Shown piece after piece: positions 33,389-45,542 of a stretch of DNA of 64,000 nt (the first letter of the stretch is position 1; each line of letters begins with the position of its first letter). The notes under the pieces were generated by a model. The model worked only from the letters and a program-made list of their open reading frames with translations. It searched no databases and had not been told where the DNA came from. Location: NCBI GenBank assembly GCA_029168955.1, contig JAPDOI010001341.1, positions 33,501-97,500 of the forward strand, written 5' to 3'. The position numbers and the translations under genes were made by a program. Origin of the DNA: Aplectana chamaeleonis. Its lineage: Eukaryota > Nematoda > Chromadorea > Rhabditida > Cosmocercidae.

Positions 33389-34425
33389 AGTACATAGGGC
33401 ATCTGATGACGTCATCAGGTGTCAGCGTAAAGTACATAGGGCATCTGATGACGTCATCAAGATGTCATGTAAAGTACATAGGCATCTGATGACGTCATCA
33501 AGATGTCATGTAAAGTACATAGGGCATCTGATGACGTCATCAGGTGTCATGTAAAGTACATAGGGCATCTGATGACGTCATCAAGATGTCATGTAAAGTA
33601 CATAGGGCATCTGATGACGTCATAAGGGTGTCACGTAAAGTACATAGGCATCTGATGACGTCATCAGGGTGTCATGTAAAGTACATAGGGCATCTGATGA
33701 CGTCATCAGGTGTCATGTAAAGTACATAGGGCATCTGATGACGTCATCAGGATGTCATGTAAAGTACATAGGGCATCTGATGACGTCATCAGGATGTCAT
33801 GTAAAGTACATAGGGCATCTGATGACGTCATCAGGGTGTCATGTAAAGTACATAGGGCATCTGATGACGTCATCAGGGTGTCATGTAAAGTACATAGGGC
33901 ATCTGATGACGTCATCACGGTGTCATGTAAAGTACATAGGGCATCTGATGACGTCATCAGGATGTCATGTAAAGTACATAGGGCATCTGATGACGTCATC
34001 AGGTGTCGCTGTAAAGTACATAGGGCATCTGATGACGTCATCAGGGTGTCATGTAAAGTACATAGGGCATCTGATGACGTCATCAGGGTGTGATGTAAAG
34101 TACATAGTGCATATGATGACGTCATCAGGGTGTCATCTAAAGTACAAAGGGCATCTGATGACGTCATCAGGATGTCATGCGAAGTACATAGGGCATCTGA
34201 TGACGTCATCAGGATGTCATGTTAAGTACATAAGGCATCTGATGACGTCATCAGGGTGTCATGTAAAGTACATAGGGCGTCTGATGACGTCATCAGGATG
34301 TCATGCAAAGTACATCGGGCATCTGATGACGTCATCAGGATGTCATGCAAAGTACATAGGGCATCTGATGACGTCATCAGGATGTCATGCGAAGTACATA
34401 GGGCATCTGATGACGTCATCAGGAT
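33389..34425 (+). repeat. CRE-palindrome satellite, left block (~25 copies of a 42-bp unit)
   Basis: Tandem unit of 40-42 bp. Each unit contains the inverted repeat ATGTA-AAG-TACAT, then AGGGCATC, then the perfect 14-bp palindrome TGATGACGTCATCA. Variation is concentrated at the unit joint (GGGTGTC, GGATGTC or GGTGTC). Because 42 is a multiple of three, two plus-strand frames and one minus-strand frame are open throughout; these are not taken as genes. The array starts mid-unit at AGTACATAGGG. Confidence 0.97.
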
Positions 34426-34653
34426 CGAGAGGTGTGCGGAAATTTCTGATTTTTGTTTTCTGATTTCTGTTTTCTGGCCGTTTTGGCCTTTCTGTTTTCT
34501 GATTTCTGTTTTCTGAAAAAATCTGCGAAAAACAGAAAAAAATCAGAAAAAAATCAATAAAATCCGGATCTGTGGAACAGCGCAGCTGATATAGTCCTTT
34601 ACGAGGTACTACTTGTGAGAGTTGGTCTGTCACGAAGTCTCATGTTTGTTCCG

Positions 34654-34828
34654 AAATGTTTATTACAAGAGTGTGAAAAATGAGGCTCCAAAAGTTTCAA
34701 TTTATTCAATTATTCAATTTCAGGTCTGACGAAGGTGTTAAGCACAGAAAGCTAGATGACGAGTTTTTTTCGCATTCGTTTGAAACTTTTGGAGCCAAAT
34801 TTTTCACACTATTGTAATAAAACATTTA
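34654..34828. repeat. Foldback MITE within the hAT-like insertion (1 of 4)
   Basis: AAATGTTTATTACAA..GTGTGAAAAA..GGCTCCAAAAGTTTCAA at the left is mirrored at the right end (TTTGAAACTTTTGGAGCC..TTTTTCACAC..TTGTAATAAAACATTT). Confidence 0.82.
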
Positions 34829-35060
34829 GGTACTACTTGTGTTCAATGGTGCGATTGCTGCTAAAGGTAGGGCTTGCCATAAGAAACGGTTGTTATGGTA
34901 TCCTCATGAGAAGGTAGACATGATCATCACAAAAGTAAAAATAGGTGAAAACTCAGAGGGAAAACGCTCAGGAACAAAATATGGCTGGTTGTTACCTTAC
35001 CTACAATTAACTTAATTTCTATGTATGTTTGTTTTGCCGTCTTCCGCCTTTCTGTTACAC

Positions 35061-35212
35061 CCTATTCATACATTTGCGAGGCGGCAAATGCCGCGGATAA
35101 TCACTAGAAAAATGAGAAATCAGATGCTCGGTAACGGTATCAAACATCTGATTTCTAATTTTTCTACTGATATTGCGCGGCATTTGCCGCTTCCTGGGAA
35201 AGCATGAATAGG
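35061..35212. repeat. Foldback MITE within the hAT-like insertion (2 of 4)
   Basis: CCTATTCAT..GCGGCAAATGCCGCG..TAGAAAAATGAGAAATCAGATG is mirrored by CATCTGATTTCTAATTTTTCTA..CGCGGCATTTGCCGC..ATGAATAGG. Confidence 0.85.
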
Positions 35213-35407
35213 TTGCTAAACGAAAAACCAGCACTCATATGAATCTTGTTAGTTGGGGCCTGCGAACACCCACCAAATAGCTGTTGTAAGCTGTTTTTGT
35301 GCGTTTCTCCTGCAACTTTCATTTTTCTCACTTTTGTGATGGCGAAACCTGCATTCTAATGAAGAGAACTCAGCAACTGATTTTATCGCGAACCCTGTTC
35401 ACCTACT

Positions 35408-35611
35408 CAGTACTTCGGCAAAGTAGGGGTTGCATCCCAGGGCAAAGGTCGAGTGAACCTTCGCTGTCAACAGCGGCTGCTGCTGACAGCGGTATATGAT
35501 TCCAACAATTGCTGGGGTTAAACCCTCGATATCAATAACAAGTGCTGCTGTTGGCTGTCAGCTGCAGCTGCTGACTACGAGGGATGCAACCCCTACTGTG
35601 CTGACGTACTG
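35408..35611. repeat. Foldback within the hAT-like insertion (3 of 4)
   Basis: CAGTAC..AGTAGGGGTTGCATCCC is mirrored by GGGATGCAACCCCTACT..GTACTG. The interior has CAGC/GCTG-rich inverted words. Confidence 0.75.
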
Positions 35612-35784
35612 GCGTTCTCTGGGAAATTCACCCGATCAATAGACAATAAATAGCCAAGAAATGCCTGCTTTCTGCGTGATAGCCGGAAAATGGTCGGGAA
35701 GTTGCTGGGTGCCGCGTAATAGCCTAGAAATGACCGCCAAAAATGTTCGCCCCTGAATTGACGCCAAATAATGCTCTCAAGGGA

Positions 35785-36026
35785 TGTACAGTTCAACTCC
35801 GCATTGCCGTTCAATCCGCAAACTGCATGTTGATTCCGAAAGCGTGCTGCGGGCGGTTTCAGAAGTATCTCAGACAGGGATGGCGGATCACCTGGGCACC
35901 AAAGGCAAAAACCGCCCGGAGCAACCTACATTTCTGTCTGGGGATACTCGCAACCGCGCCGCAGCACGCTTCCGCAATCAGCTTGCACTTTGCGGACTGA
36001 ACGGCAATACGGAGTTGAACTGTACA
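35785..36026. repeat. Foldback within the hAT-like insertion (4 of 4)
   Basis: TGTACAGTTCAACTCCG.ATTGCCGTTCA..TCCGCAAA and GAAGCGTGCTGCG have reverse complements in the right arm ending CGGAGTTGAACTGTACA. Arms are about 95 bp. Confidence 0.85.
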
Positions 36027-36657
36027 CGACGCATTCCTGAGGCATGATTTGGATGTCAACACCGCTGTCGGTTCAACCACCCAAGTTGGCGGTACTTGGA
36101 CCCCGCTTAGCATCAGGAGGCCCGCCGAGCTGCAGGAGGCCAAGACGGCTGCTCGGCGAGCCGGGAAACGCTGCGTCGCGTGTTGGTGTGCCTGTCACGT
36201 CTTGGTTATTTCTCCGTTATTGCTCGGCTACTTCTAGGCTATTTCGTGAACAACATGATCTTGGCCGCCTAATAATCCAGAAACAATCAAGAAATACTCG
36301 AGAAATAGCACATCAAGAACCGCTTTGGAGCCTAGTGGGCTATTTCTCTGCTAAAACTCTCAAAGAGACCTGTCATTGACGTGCCATCGCTAATATCAAT
36401 GTCTTATTAGTTAATTGTCCAGTCTCGTAGATATTGTATTACAGGTATAGCAAAGATGGTCAGAATCACACTCTCCTTCCTCTTGAAAAAAGTTAGAATG
36501 CAACGAGTATTTTTCTGAAAAATTTCTGTTTTCTGATTTCTGTTCTCTGTTTTCTGGCCGTTTTGATCTTCCTGTTTTCTGATTGCTGTTTTCCGACAAA
36601 CTCGATTTTCTGTTTTCTGTTTTCCGAAATTTTTTGAAATTTTTCCGCACACCCCTG

Positions 36658-39600
36658 ATCAGGGTGTCATGTAAAGTACATAGGGCATCTGATGACGTCA
36701 TCAGGGTGTCATGTAAAGTACATAGGGCATCTGATGACGTCATCAGGGTGTCATGTAAACTACATAGGGCATCTGATGACGTCGTCAGGGTGTCATGTAA
36801 AGTACATAGGGCATCTGATGACGTCATCAGGGTGTCATGTAAAGTACATAGGGCATCTGATGACGTCATCAGGGTGTCATGTAAAGTACATAGGGCATCT
36901 GATGACGTCATCAGGGTGTCATGTAAAGTACATAGGGCATCTGATGACGTCATCAGGATGTCATGTAAAGTGCATAGGGCTCATGTAAAGTGCATAGGGC
37001 ATCTGATGGCGTCATCAGGATGTCATGAAAAGTACATAGGGCATCTGATGGCGTCATCAGGGTGTCATGTAAAGTGCATAGGGCATCTGATGGCGTCATC
37101 AGGGTGTCATCTAAAGTACATAGGGCATCTGATGAGGTCATCAGGGTGTCATGTAAAGTACATAGGCATCTGATGACGTCATCAGGGTGTCGCGTAAAGT
37201 ACATAGGCATCTGATGACGTCATCAGGTGTCATGTAAAGTACATAGGGCATCTGATGACGTCGTCAGGTGTCATGTAAAGTACATAGGGCATCTGATGAC
37301 GTCATCAGGGTGTCATTAAAAGTACATAGGGCATCTGATGACGTCATCAGGGTGTCATGTAAAGTACATAGGGCATCTGATGACGTCATCAGGGTGTCAT
37401 GTAAAAGTACATAGGGCATCTGATGACGTCATCAGGATGTCATGTGTAAAGTGCATAGGGCATCTGATGACGTCATCAGGGTGTCATGTAAAGTCCATAG
37501 GCATCTGATGACGTCATCAGGATGTCATGTAAAGTGCATGGGGCATCTGATGACGTCATCAGGGTGTCATGTAAAGTACATAGGGCATCTGATGGCGGCA
37601 TCAGGGGGTGATGTAAAGTACATAGGGCATCTGATGACGTCGTCAGGGTGTCATGTAAAGTACATAGGGCATCTGATGACGTCATCAGGTGTCATGTAAA
37701 GTACATAGGGCATCTGATGACGTCATCAGGATGTCATGTAAAGTGCATAGGGCATCTGATGACGTCATCAGGGTGTCATGTAAAGTCCATAGGGCATCTT
37801 ATGACGTCATCAGGATGTCATGTAAAGTACATAGGGCATCTGATGACGTCATCAGGGTGTCATGTAAAGTACATAGGGCATCTGATGACGTCATCAGGGT
37901 GTCATGTAAAGTACATAGGGCATCTGATGACGTCATCAGGGTGTCATGTAAAGTACATAGGGCATCTGATGACGTCATCAGGGTGTCATATAAAGTACAT
38001 AGGGCATCTGATGACGTCATCAGGGTGTCATGTAAAGTACATAGGGCATCTGATGACGTCGTCAGGGTGTCATGTAAAGTACATAGGGCATCTGATGACG
38101 TCATCAGGGTGTCATGTAAAGTACATAGGGCATCTGATGACGTCATCAGGGTGTCATGTAAAGTACATAGGGCATCTGATGACGTCATCAGGTGTCATGT
38201 AAAGTACATAGGGCATCTGATGACGTCATCAGGATGTCATGTAAAGTGCATAGGGCATCTGATGACGTCATCAGGGTGTCATGTAAAGTCCATAGGGCAT
38301 CTGGTGACGTCATCAGGATGTCATGTAAAGTGCATAGGGCATCTGATGACGTCATCGTGGTGTCATGTAAAGTACATAGGGCATCTGATGACGTCATCAG
38401 GGTGTCATGTAAAGTACATAGGGCATCTGATGACGTCATCAGGATGTCATGTAAAGTACATAGAGCATCTGATGACGTCATCAAGATGGTGTCATGTAAA
38501 GTACATAGGGCATCTGATGACGTCATAAAGGGTGTCATGTAAAGTACATAGGGCATCTGATGACGTCATCAGATGTCATGTAAAGTACATAGGGCATCTG
38601 ATGACGTCATCGGGATGTCATGCCAAAGTACGCGGGGCATCTGATGACGTCATCAGATGTCATGTAAAGTACATAGGGCATCTGATGACGTCATCAGGAT
38701 GTCATGTAAAGTACATAGGGCATCTGATGACGTCATCAGGAGGGTCATGTCGCCATAGGGCATCTGATGACGTCATCAGGGTGTCATGCGAAGTACATAG
38801 GGCATCTGATGACGTCATCAGGATGTCATGTAAAGTACATAGGGCATCTGATGACGTCATCAGGGTGTCATGTAAAGTATAGGGCATCTGATGACGTCAT
38901 CAGGATGTCATGTAAAGTACATAGGGCATCTGATGACGTCATCAGGTGTCATGTAAAGTACATAGGGCATCTGATGACGTCATCAGGATGTCATGTAAAG
39001 TACATAGGGCATCTGATGACGTCATCAGGTGTCATGTAAATTACATAGGGCATCTGATGACGTCATCAGGTGTCATGTAAAAGTACATAGGGCATCTGAT
39101 GACGTCATCAGGGTGTCATGTAAAGTACATAGGGCATCTGATGACGTCATCAGGGTGTCATGTAAAGTACATAGGGCATCTGATGACGTCATCAGGATGT
39201 CATGCTAAAGTACATAGGGCATCTGATGACGTCATCAGGTGTCGCGTAAAGTACATAGGGCATCTGATGACGTCATCAGGGTGTCATGTAAAGTACATAG
39301 GGCATCTGATGACGTCATCAGGGTGTCATGTAAAGTACATAGGGCATCTGATGACGTCATCAGGGATGTCATGTAAAGTACATAGGGCATCTGATGACGT
39401 CATCAGGATGTCATGTAAAGTACATAGGCATCTGATGACGTCATCAGGGTGTCATGTAAAGTACATAGGGCATCTGATGACGTCATCAGATGTCATGTAA
39501 AGTACATAGGGCATCTGATGACGTCATCAGGGTGTCATGTAAAGTACATAGGGCATCTGATGACGTCATCAGGGTGTCATGTAAAGTACATATAGGGCAT

Positions 39601-42600
39601 CTGATGACGTCATCAGGGTGTCATATAAAGTACATAGGGCATCTGATGACGTCATCAGGATGTCATGTAAAGTACATAAGGCATCTGATGACGTCATCAG
39701 GGTGTCATATAAAGTACATAGGGCATCTGATGACGTCATCAGGATGTCATATGTAAAGTACATAGGGCATCTCATGACGTCATCAAGATGTCATGTATAG
39801 GGCATCTGATGACGTCATCAGGGTGTCATGTAAAATACATAGGGCATCTGATGACGTCATCACGGTGTCATGTAAAATACATAGGGCATCTGATGAGGGC
39901 ATCAGGATGTCATGTAAAAGTACATAGGGCATCTGATGACGTCATCAGGATGTCATGTAAAGTACATAGGGCATCTGATGACGTCATCATGGTGTCATGT
40001 AAAGTACATAAGGCATCTGATGACGTTATCAAGGTGTCATGTAAAGTACATAGGGCATCTGATGACGTCATCAGGGTGTCATGTAAAGTACATAGGGCAT
40101 ATGATGACGTCATCAGGGTGTCATGCAAAGTAAATAGGGCATCTGATGACGTCATCAGGGTGTCATGTAAAGTACATAGGGCATATGATGACGTCATCAG
40201 GGTGTCATGCAAAGTAAATAGGGCATCTGATGACGTCATCAGGGTGTCATTTAAAGTAGATAGGGCATCTGATGACGTCATCAGGGTGTCATCTAAAGTA
40301 CATAGGGCATCTGTTGATGCCATCAGGGTGTCATATAAAGTACATAGTGCATCTGATGACGTCATCATGGTGTCATGTAAAGTACATAGGGCATCTGATG
40401 ACGTTATCAGGGTGTCATGTAAAGTACATAGGGCATCTGATGACGTCATCATGGTGTCATGTAAAGTACATAGGGCATCTGATGACGTCATCAGGATGTC
40501 ATGTAAAGTACATAGGGCATCTGATGACGTCATCAGGGTGTCATGTAAAGTACATAGGGCATCTGATGACGTCATCAGGGTGTCGCGTAAAGTACATAGG
40601 GCATCTGATGACGTCATCAGGATGTCATATGTAAAGTACATAGGCATCTGATGACGTTATCAGGGTGTCATGTAAAGTCCACAGGGGATCTGATGACGTC
40701 ATCAGGGTGTCATCTAAAGTACATAGGGCATCTGATGACGTCATCAGGATGTCAGGTAAAGTACATAAGGCATCTGATGACGTTATCAGGGTGTCATGCG
40801 AAGTACATAAGGCATCTGATGACGTCATCAGGGTGTCGCGCGTAAAGTACATAGGGCATCTGATGACGTCATCAGGGTGTCATATAAAGTACATAGGGCA
40901 TCTGATGACGTCATCAGGATGCCTCATGTAAAGTACATAGGGCATCTGATGACGTCATCAGGTGTCGCGTAAAGTACATAGGGCATCTGATGACGTCATC
41001 AGGGTGCTCATGTAAAGTACATAGGCATCTGATGACGTCATCAGGGTGTCATGTAAAGTACATAGGGCATCTGATGACGTCATCAAGCGTGTCATGTAAA
41101 GTACATAGGGCATCTGATGACGTCATCAGGTGTCATGTAAAGTACATAGGCATCTGATGACGTCATCAAGGTGTCGCGTAAAGTACATAGGGCATCTGAT
41201 GACGTCACTCAGGTGTCATGTAAAGTACATAGGGCATCTGATGACGTCATCAGGATGTCATGCGTAAAAAGTACATAGGGCATCTGATGACGTCATCAGG
41301 TGTCGTGTAAAGTACATAGGGCATCTGATGACGTCATCAGGTGTCATGTAAAGCATAGGCATCTGATGACGTCATAAGGGTGTCATGTAAAGTACATAGG
41401 CATCTGATGACGTCATCAGGGTGTCATGTAAAGTACATAAGGGCATCTGATGACGTCATCAGGATGTCATGTAAAGTACATAGGGCATCTGATGACGTCA
41501 TCAGGATGTCAGTGTAAAGTACATAGGGCATCTGATGACGTCATCAGGATGTCATGTAAAGTACATAGGGCATCTGATGACGTCATCAGGGTGTCATGTA
41601 AAAGTACATAGGGCATCTGATGACGTCATCAGGTGTCATGTAAAGTACATAGGGCATCTGATGACGTCATCAGGGTGTCATGTAAAGTACATAGGGCATC
41701 TGATGACGTCATCAGGTGTCATAAAGTACATAGGGCATCCTGATGACGTCATCAGGGTGTCGCGGAAGTACATAGGGCATCCTGATGACGTCATCAGGTG
41801 TCATAAAGTACATAGGGCATCTGATGACGTCATCAGGATGTCATGTAAAGTACATAGGGCATCTGATGACGTCATCAGGATGTCATGTAAAGTACATAGG
41901 GCATCTGATGACGTCATCAGGGTGTCATGTAAAGTACATAGGGCATCTGATGACGTCATCAGGGTGTCATGTAAAGTACATAGGGCATCTGATGACGTCA
42001 TCAGGGTGTCATGTAAAGTACATAGGGCATCTGATGACGTCATCAGGGTGTCGTAAAGTACATAGGGCATCTGATGACGTCATCAGGGTGTCATGTAAAA
42101 GTACATAGGGCATCTGATGACGTCATCAGGGTGTCATGTAAAGTACATAGGGCATCTGATGACGTCATCAGGATGTCATGTAAAGTACATAGGGCATCTG
42201 ATGACGTCATCAGGGATGTCATGTAAAGTACATAGGGCATCTGATGACGTCATCAGGGTGTCGCGTAAAGTACATAGGGCATCTGATGACGTCATCAGGG
42301 TGTCATGTAAAGTACATAGGGCATCTGATGACGTCATCAGGGTGTCATGTAAAGTATACATAGGGCATCTGATGACGTCATCAGGATGTCATGTAAGTAC
42401 ATAGGGCATCTGATGACGTCATCAGGGTGTCATGTAAAGTACATAGGGCATCTGATGACGTCATCAGGGTGTCATGTAAAGTACATAGGGGCATCTGATG
42501 ACGTCATCAGGGTGTCATGTAAAGTACATAGGGCATCTGATGACGTCATCAGGGTGTCATGTAAAGTACATAGGGCATCTGATGACGTCATCGGGGTGTC

Positions 42601-45262
42601 ATGTAAAGTACATAGGGCATCTGATGACGTCATCAGGGTGTCATGTAAAGTACATAGGGCATCTGATGACGTCATCAGGGTGTCACGTAAAGTACATAGG
42701 GCATCCGATCACGGCATCAGGATGTCATGTAAAAGTACATAGGGCATCTGATGACGTCATCAGGATGTCGCGTAAAGTACATAGGGCATCTGATGACGTC
42801 ATCGGGGTGTCATGTAAAGTACACAGGGCATCTGATGACGTCATCAGGGTGTCATGTAAAGTACATAGGGCATCTGATGACGTCATCAGGGTGTCACGTA
42901 AAGTACATAGGGCATCTGATGACGTCATCAGGGTGTCACGTAAAGTACATAGGGCATCTGATGACGTCATCAGGATGTCATGTAAAGTACATAGGGCATC
43001 TGATGACGTCATCAGGATGTCATGTAAAATACATAGGGCATCTGATGACGTCATCAGGATGTCATGTAAAGTACATAGGAGCATCTGTTGACGTCATCAG
43101 GGTGTCATGCATAAAGTACCAGGGCATCTGATGACGTCATCAGGATGTCATGTAAAAGTACATAGGGCATCTGATGACGTCATCAGGGTGTCATGTAAAG
43201 TACATAGGGCATCTGATTAGACGTCATCAGGTGTCACGTAAAGTACATATAGGGCATCTGATGACGTCATCAGGGTGTCATGTAAAGTACATAGGGCATC
43301 TGATGACGTCATCAGGATGTCATGTAAAGTACATAGGGCATCTGATGACGTCATCAGGGTGTCATGTGAAGTACATAGGGCATCTGATGACGTCATCAGG
43401 ATGTCATGTAAAGTACATAGGGCATCTGATGACGTCATCAGGATGTCATGTAAAGTACATAGGGCATCTGATGACGTCATCAGGATGTCATGTATAGCAA
43501 AGTACATAGGGCATCTGATGACGTAATCAGGATGTCATGTAAAGTACATAGGGCATCTGATGACGTCATCAGGGTGTCATGTAAAGTACATAGGGCATCT
43601 GATGACGTCATCAGGATGTCATGCCAAAGTACATAGGGCATCTGATGACGTCATCAGGATGTCATGCGTAAAGTACATAGGGCATCTGATGACGTCACCA
43701 GGGTGTCATGTAAAGTACATAGGGCATCTGATGACGTCATCAGGATGTCATGTAAAGTACATAGGGCATCTGATGACGTCATCAGGTTGTCATGTAAAGT
43801 ACATAAGGCATCTGATGACGTCATCAGGGTGTCATGTAAAGTACATAGGGCATCTGATGACGTCATCAGGGTGTCATGTAAAGTACATAGGGCATCTGAT
43901 GACGTCATCAGGATGTCATGTAAAGTACATAGGGCATCTGATGACGTCATCAGGGTGTCATGTAAAGTACATAGGGCATCTGATGACGCGTCATCAGGGT
44001 GTCATGTAAAGTACATAGGGCATCTGATGACGTCATCACGGTGTCATGTAAAGTACATAGGGCATCTGGATGACGTCATCAGGATGTCAGCGTAAAGTAC
44101 ATAGGGCATCTGATGACGTCATCAGGGTGTCGCGTAAAGTACATAGGGCATCTGTTGACGTCATCAGGGTGTCCACGTGAAGTACATAGGGCATCTGATG
44201 ACGTCATCAGGGTGTCATGTAAAGTACATAGGGCATCTGATGACGTCATCAGGATGTCATGTAAAGTACATAGGGCATCTGATGACGTCATCAGGGTGTC
44301 ACGTGAAGTACATAGGGCATCTGATGACGTCATCAGGGTGTCACGTAAAGTACATAGGGCATCTGACGACGTCATCAGGATGGCATGTAAAGGACATAGG
44401 GCATCTGATGACGTCATCAGGGTGTCACGTGAAGTACATAGGGCATCTGATGACGTCATCAGGGTGTCACGTGAAGTACATAGGGCATCTGATGACGTCA
44501 TCAGGATGTCATGTAAAGTACATAGGGCATCTGATGACGTCATCAGGATGTCATGTAAAGTACATAGGGCATCTGATGACGTCATCAGGATGTCATGTAA
44601 AGTACATAGGGCATCTGATGACGTCATCAGGGTGTCATGTAAAGTACATAGGGCATCTGATGACGTCATCAGGGTGTCATGTAAAGTACATAAGGGATCT
44701 GATGACGTCATCAGGATGTCATGTAAAGTACATAGGGCATCTGATGACGTCATCAGGGTGTCATGTAAAGTACATAGGGCATCTGTTGACGTCATCAGGG
44801 TGTCATGTAAAGTACATAGGGCATCTGATGACGTCATCAGGGTGTCATGTAAAGTACATAGGGCATCTGATGACGTCATCAGGATGTCATGTAAAGTACA
44901 TAGGGCATCTGATGACGTCATCAGGGTGTCATGTAAAGTACATAGGGCATCTGTTGACGTCATCAGGGTGTCATGTAAAGTACATAGGGCATCTGATGAC
45001 GTCATCAGGGTGTCATGGAAAGTACATAGGGCATCTGATGACGTTATCAGGGTGTCATGTAAAGTACATAGGGCATCTGATGACGTCATCAGGGTGTCAT
45101 GTAAAGTACATAGGGCATCTGATGACTTCATCAGGGTGTCATGTAAAGTACATAGGGCATCTGATGACTTCATCAGGATGTCATGTAAAGTACATAGGGC
45201 ATCTGATGGCTTCATCAGGATGTCATGTAAAGTACATAGGGCATCTGATGACGTCATCAGAA
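36658..45262 (+). repeat. CRE-palindrome satellite, main block (~205 copies)
   Basis: Same unit as 33389-34425, roughly 8.6 kb. Most copies are 42 bp, with 41-bp, 40-bp and slightly longer variants scattered through. Runs of linked variants recur, showing local block duplication: AAGTGCAT then AAGTCCAT near 37450-37493, 37743-37788 and 38246-38287; GGCATATG..CAAAGTAAAT doubled at about 40095-40230; CTGTTGACG at 44152, 44779 and 44951. The palindrome core is altered in only a small share of copies (for example GATGGCGTC at 37010-37090, GATGACTTC at 45120-45170). Confidence 0.97.
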
Positions 45263-45412
45263 CGTCGTGCCAAGTGCATAAAGCATCTGGTGACGTCATC
45301 AGGACGTCGTGCCAAGTGCATAAAGCATCTGGTGACGTCATCAGGACGTCGTGCCAAGGTGGTGCCAAGTGCATAGGGCATTTTCTGACATCATCAGGAC
45401 GTCGTGGAAAGT
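45263..45412 (+). repeat. Diverged satellite units at the right edge
   Basis: Three to four 42-bp units carry linked differences (GGACGTCGTGCCAAGTGCATAA instead of GGTGTCATGTAAAGTACATAG, and GGTGACGTCATC). The palindromic TGACGTCA persists until the last, degenerate unit (TCTGACATCATC). Confidence 0.9.
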
Positions 45413-45542
45413 GAGTAGCGCTTCATTTGTAGCGTGCGCAACAAGGTTGTTGCTTACTGATTATTATAGCAATCCATGCTATTCGAGAATTATTGAAGAT
45501 TTTTCAGGGATATTACTTCGTAATATCAATAAAAAGTGAACA

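Larger units (their letters stand above)
34426..36657. mobile_element. hAT-like insertion inside the satellite, with four nested foldbacks
   Basis: Left end GAGAGGTGTGCGGAAATTT, right end AAATTTTTCCGCACACCCCTG, with TTTTCTGATTTCTGTTTTCTG-type repeats inside both ends. Satellite ATCAGGAT (34418-34425) before it and ATCAGGGT (36658-36665) after it fit an 8-bp target duplication. The interior has no transposase and instead holds foldbacks at 34654-34828, 35061-35212, 35408-35611 and 35785-36026. The left terminus is mutated (GAGAGG for CAGGGG). Confidence 0.82.

Noticed and set aside
35743..36143. Overlapping open frames near 36 kb
   Set aside because: Generated by the inverted arms of the fourth foldback; no domain similarity.
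33389..45412. CRISPR-like regular repeat array
   Set aside because: The sequence between palindromes is the same in every unit, so there are no unique spacers, there are no cas genes, and the context is eukaryotic.
44079..45414. Open frames of 431 and 433 codons on opposite strands (and many shorter ones from 33669 on)
   Set aside because: They are the 42-bp satellite read in its open frames. The unit is a multiple of three with no stop in some frames, and indel variants break and restart the frames at random.
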